This document shows, piece by piece, positions 48,001 to 51,000 of a stretch of 64,000 nt of DNA. A program made the translations under genes and the position numbers. The notes under the pieces were generated by a model, which worked only from the letters and a program-made list of their open reading frames with translations, was not told where the DNA came from and did not search any database. Location: positions 21,970,001 to 22,034,000 of the forward strand of contig OZ038530.1 of the NCBI GenBank assembly GCA_964036665.1, in the 5' to 3' direction. Positions within the stretch are counted from its first letter, which is position 1. Each line of letters starts with the position of its first letter. This stretch comes from Gordius sp. MW1 (Eukaryota > Nematomorpha > Gordioida > Gordea > Gordiidae).

Positions 48001-51000
48001 AGGGCTAATCATAAATTGTACTTTTAATTGATAAAACTGATATATTCAAGCATAAATTTAAAAATAAACAATAAAAGTTTTGACACAATAATTATAGAAG
48101 TGTCTAATCGATTTTATATGTAGCTAGCTTAGAAATATTGAGAAAACATGGGATATCAGAAACAATTTGTTAACTAGTAATAAATGTCCATTTTTCCACA
48201 AATACACTCATTATAATTGTATCATTCATAGTATATACGCGTTTAAGTTCTATGCATCTTCTTCATCTTAAACATTTATTTAATAGGGTGCCCACATTCC
48301 CACATTTTCTCCAAAATTCCCATATTAATCTCCCCCAATTCACGTTTTTTCAAAGAATTTTTTCTAAACCAAAATTTCCAGGAAAATATTCATCTGTGTA
48401 TTACACAGCAATTAACCAATTACCCGCCGGTGGTCGAGATTCTTTCAAACTGGCCAAGGGCATTTGGTCCGTGGAAGGGACCAAGCTCGAAGGTCCGCCT
48501 ATGGTAGCCCTGCTTTTTGCCGCTCGACTGTGGCGCGAGGAAGCTAATGGAGCGTGAGAAAGGCGATGCAAAAATTTGTCCGTATCTTCGAAGGGTCTAA
48601 GCTTGTGGCAAAGCAAGTAAACGGTAAACGAAACCAAAAGGACCAATAAGTCTGGTACTATGAGCCTGGTTATTTGCAGCGGTGACGCTCTGTCCAAACG
48701 CTGAAAGCCCATGTCTCGCGCTATCGTTTCTTTCAGCGTACCTGATAGCGTTAAAGCATATATGGGGGAAAAATAAAAACCATGGGCGTAGCCAAGTTGT
48801 AACTATAGGAGAGGGAGGGGGAGCAATAATGCTTTGAGGGTGGGGGGGGGGCAAAATATTATTTTTTTAAAATTTAAGCGATACATATATTGAATTCTGA
48901 CGAATTTCTGGATATAGAGGGGGCAGCTGCCCCTTCCTGCCATCCCCTGGCTACGCCCATGATACCAACCTTGCATTACCATATTAGAATATTCTGCTTT
49001 TTAATTTAATTCTATTTATCTGAGAATATCCATTAAAAGGACGAAATATTCTATATATATAATTTATCATTTATTGATTGCTATGCAATTTATAGTCTCG
49101 CCATTGGTTACCCGCCCATCCTGTCCTGTCCAACTTATAATTTTTCAATAATTTTCGTGGATACTTAAACGGGTTTTTAATGGCTGTGGACTTATGCTTC
49201 TGTAAAAGACTTTTATTTTGCTTTCGCAAATACACTGGCTAATGACCGCCGATTGGTTTTACTCATTTCGATCTCTCCCGAACCCAAATTCCATTATGTT
49301 TTTGGGCCCAACTGATTTCCTTTATTAATTTTTAATACCCTGCAATATTCCACTTAATAAATCATTAAAATCTCAAGATTTTCTTAAAGTAGGCGTCTTG
49401 TTGCATTATCATTAATATTTTACCTCGTCACGTTATGCAACACTTCTTTAACGTTGCTTATCTTAATAACGGATTTAGATTGAAATTTTGGGAAAAATTT
49501 TAGTTTGAACGTACGACATAATTTATGATGGCTAAAATTTCAACAATTATCATTTTGCCCCTGCCTTGATTATAGCCCCCCCCCCGCTTTAAATCCAATC
49601 CTGACTACGCTCATGATGATCAGTATGTAAGTAATTGGGATATGAAATAAACAATAATAGTTAATGAAAAACATAATTGTGATTTATGCTTACAGTTTTG
49701 GAATGGCTGTCCATACGGGGGCATAGCAAGGAGCACCACTTGAAAACACACTTGGCCGATGCAGGCCAAGGCGCTAAATATAATCACGAATCTCAAGAAA
49801 CGTCCGGTGTGCCCTGAGAATTTTAAAAGATTTTCAAAACTTCTATATATAAAAATACACTTATTTTTACTTTCTAAAAAATAAGTAAATTAGCTAATTC
49901 ATTAAACTAAAATTTATTTTACGTACAAAATTTTAGAGATGATTCAAAAAATAGCACAGCGACCGACAAACTGTTTACAGATTTTGGTAGAGTATTTCGG
50001 GGTGAACACAAATGTATTTTTAATTTTTCCCCTGTACGTCAAGTTATTGAAATATCTTTATTGTTACATCTTAATTAATTAAACTAAAAATTCCCCGATC
50101 GATTGAAAACGCCCAAAATTGCTGTTTTTAGCCAACTTTGACCGGCAATTATTTCAAAAACTTGACGTATAGGAAAAAATCCAAAAAACACATTTGTGTA
50201 CAACGTAAAAATCTCTATCAGAATCTGCAAACGGTTCGCCGGTTGATACCAGTATAACTAAATAATTTAATCAAATATCGTTTAAGGTTGATTGTCCAAC
50301 ACCATAAAATACACAATGTATCAAATATACTACTATATTTAGCTGTGGTGGATTTCGGATTTCGGGTTAGCGAGAAACAAAAATCAATAAATATACTACT
50401 CTTATCACCATCCTGCCAATGAAAGATTCATATTTTGCGGCGAATGTGAAGTGAAAGCGAGATATGTGTGCTTGAAATCATTTATTATTCATGATGATCA
50501 TGACATTTTGTAATTAAAATTCCAACTTTAACCAGTGTTAATTTAGGATGTGTATTATTTATATGGTTATAAGCTATGTCACATTTACCAGCCATAGATT
50601 TTGACGTGGGCGTAGGTAGAAGCGGAGCGACCAGCAAACATACTAGGTAGACCAAAGATATCGCATTGATTCTTATTATGGCACCTATTTTGTATATATG
50701 TAATAATTAAATATAAATTTCCAATAAAAATAAAACGACAGTTTATTAAATATTAAGCGAGGAAAATTTCATTTTTTTACAATAGCCGGATCTTAATCTA
50801 AAGATATTGTCAACGCTATTCAGTTTATAGAAAAAAAATTGCCATTTAAAAAACAGCATTTTCTCAAGCCTGACCTTTTATAGGAAATTAACAGTGTCAT
50901 TCTATTTAATTGTTCTATAAGCTTAGAAAAAAACTTTTATAAAAAGGACGGGGGCAGCTATAAAGAGTTCAAATATTACAAATTGCTAGCTAAAAATTAA

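Noticed and set aside
48252..48557. 101-codon plus-strand frame overlapping Piezo exon 4
   Set aside because: Antisense shadow of a confirmed Piezo exon.
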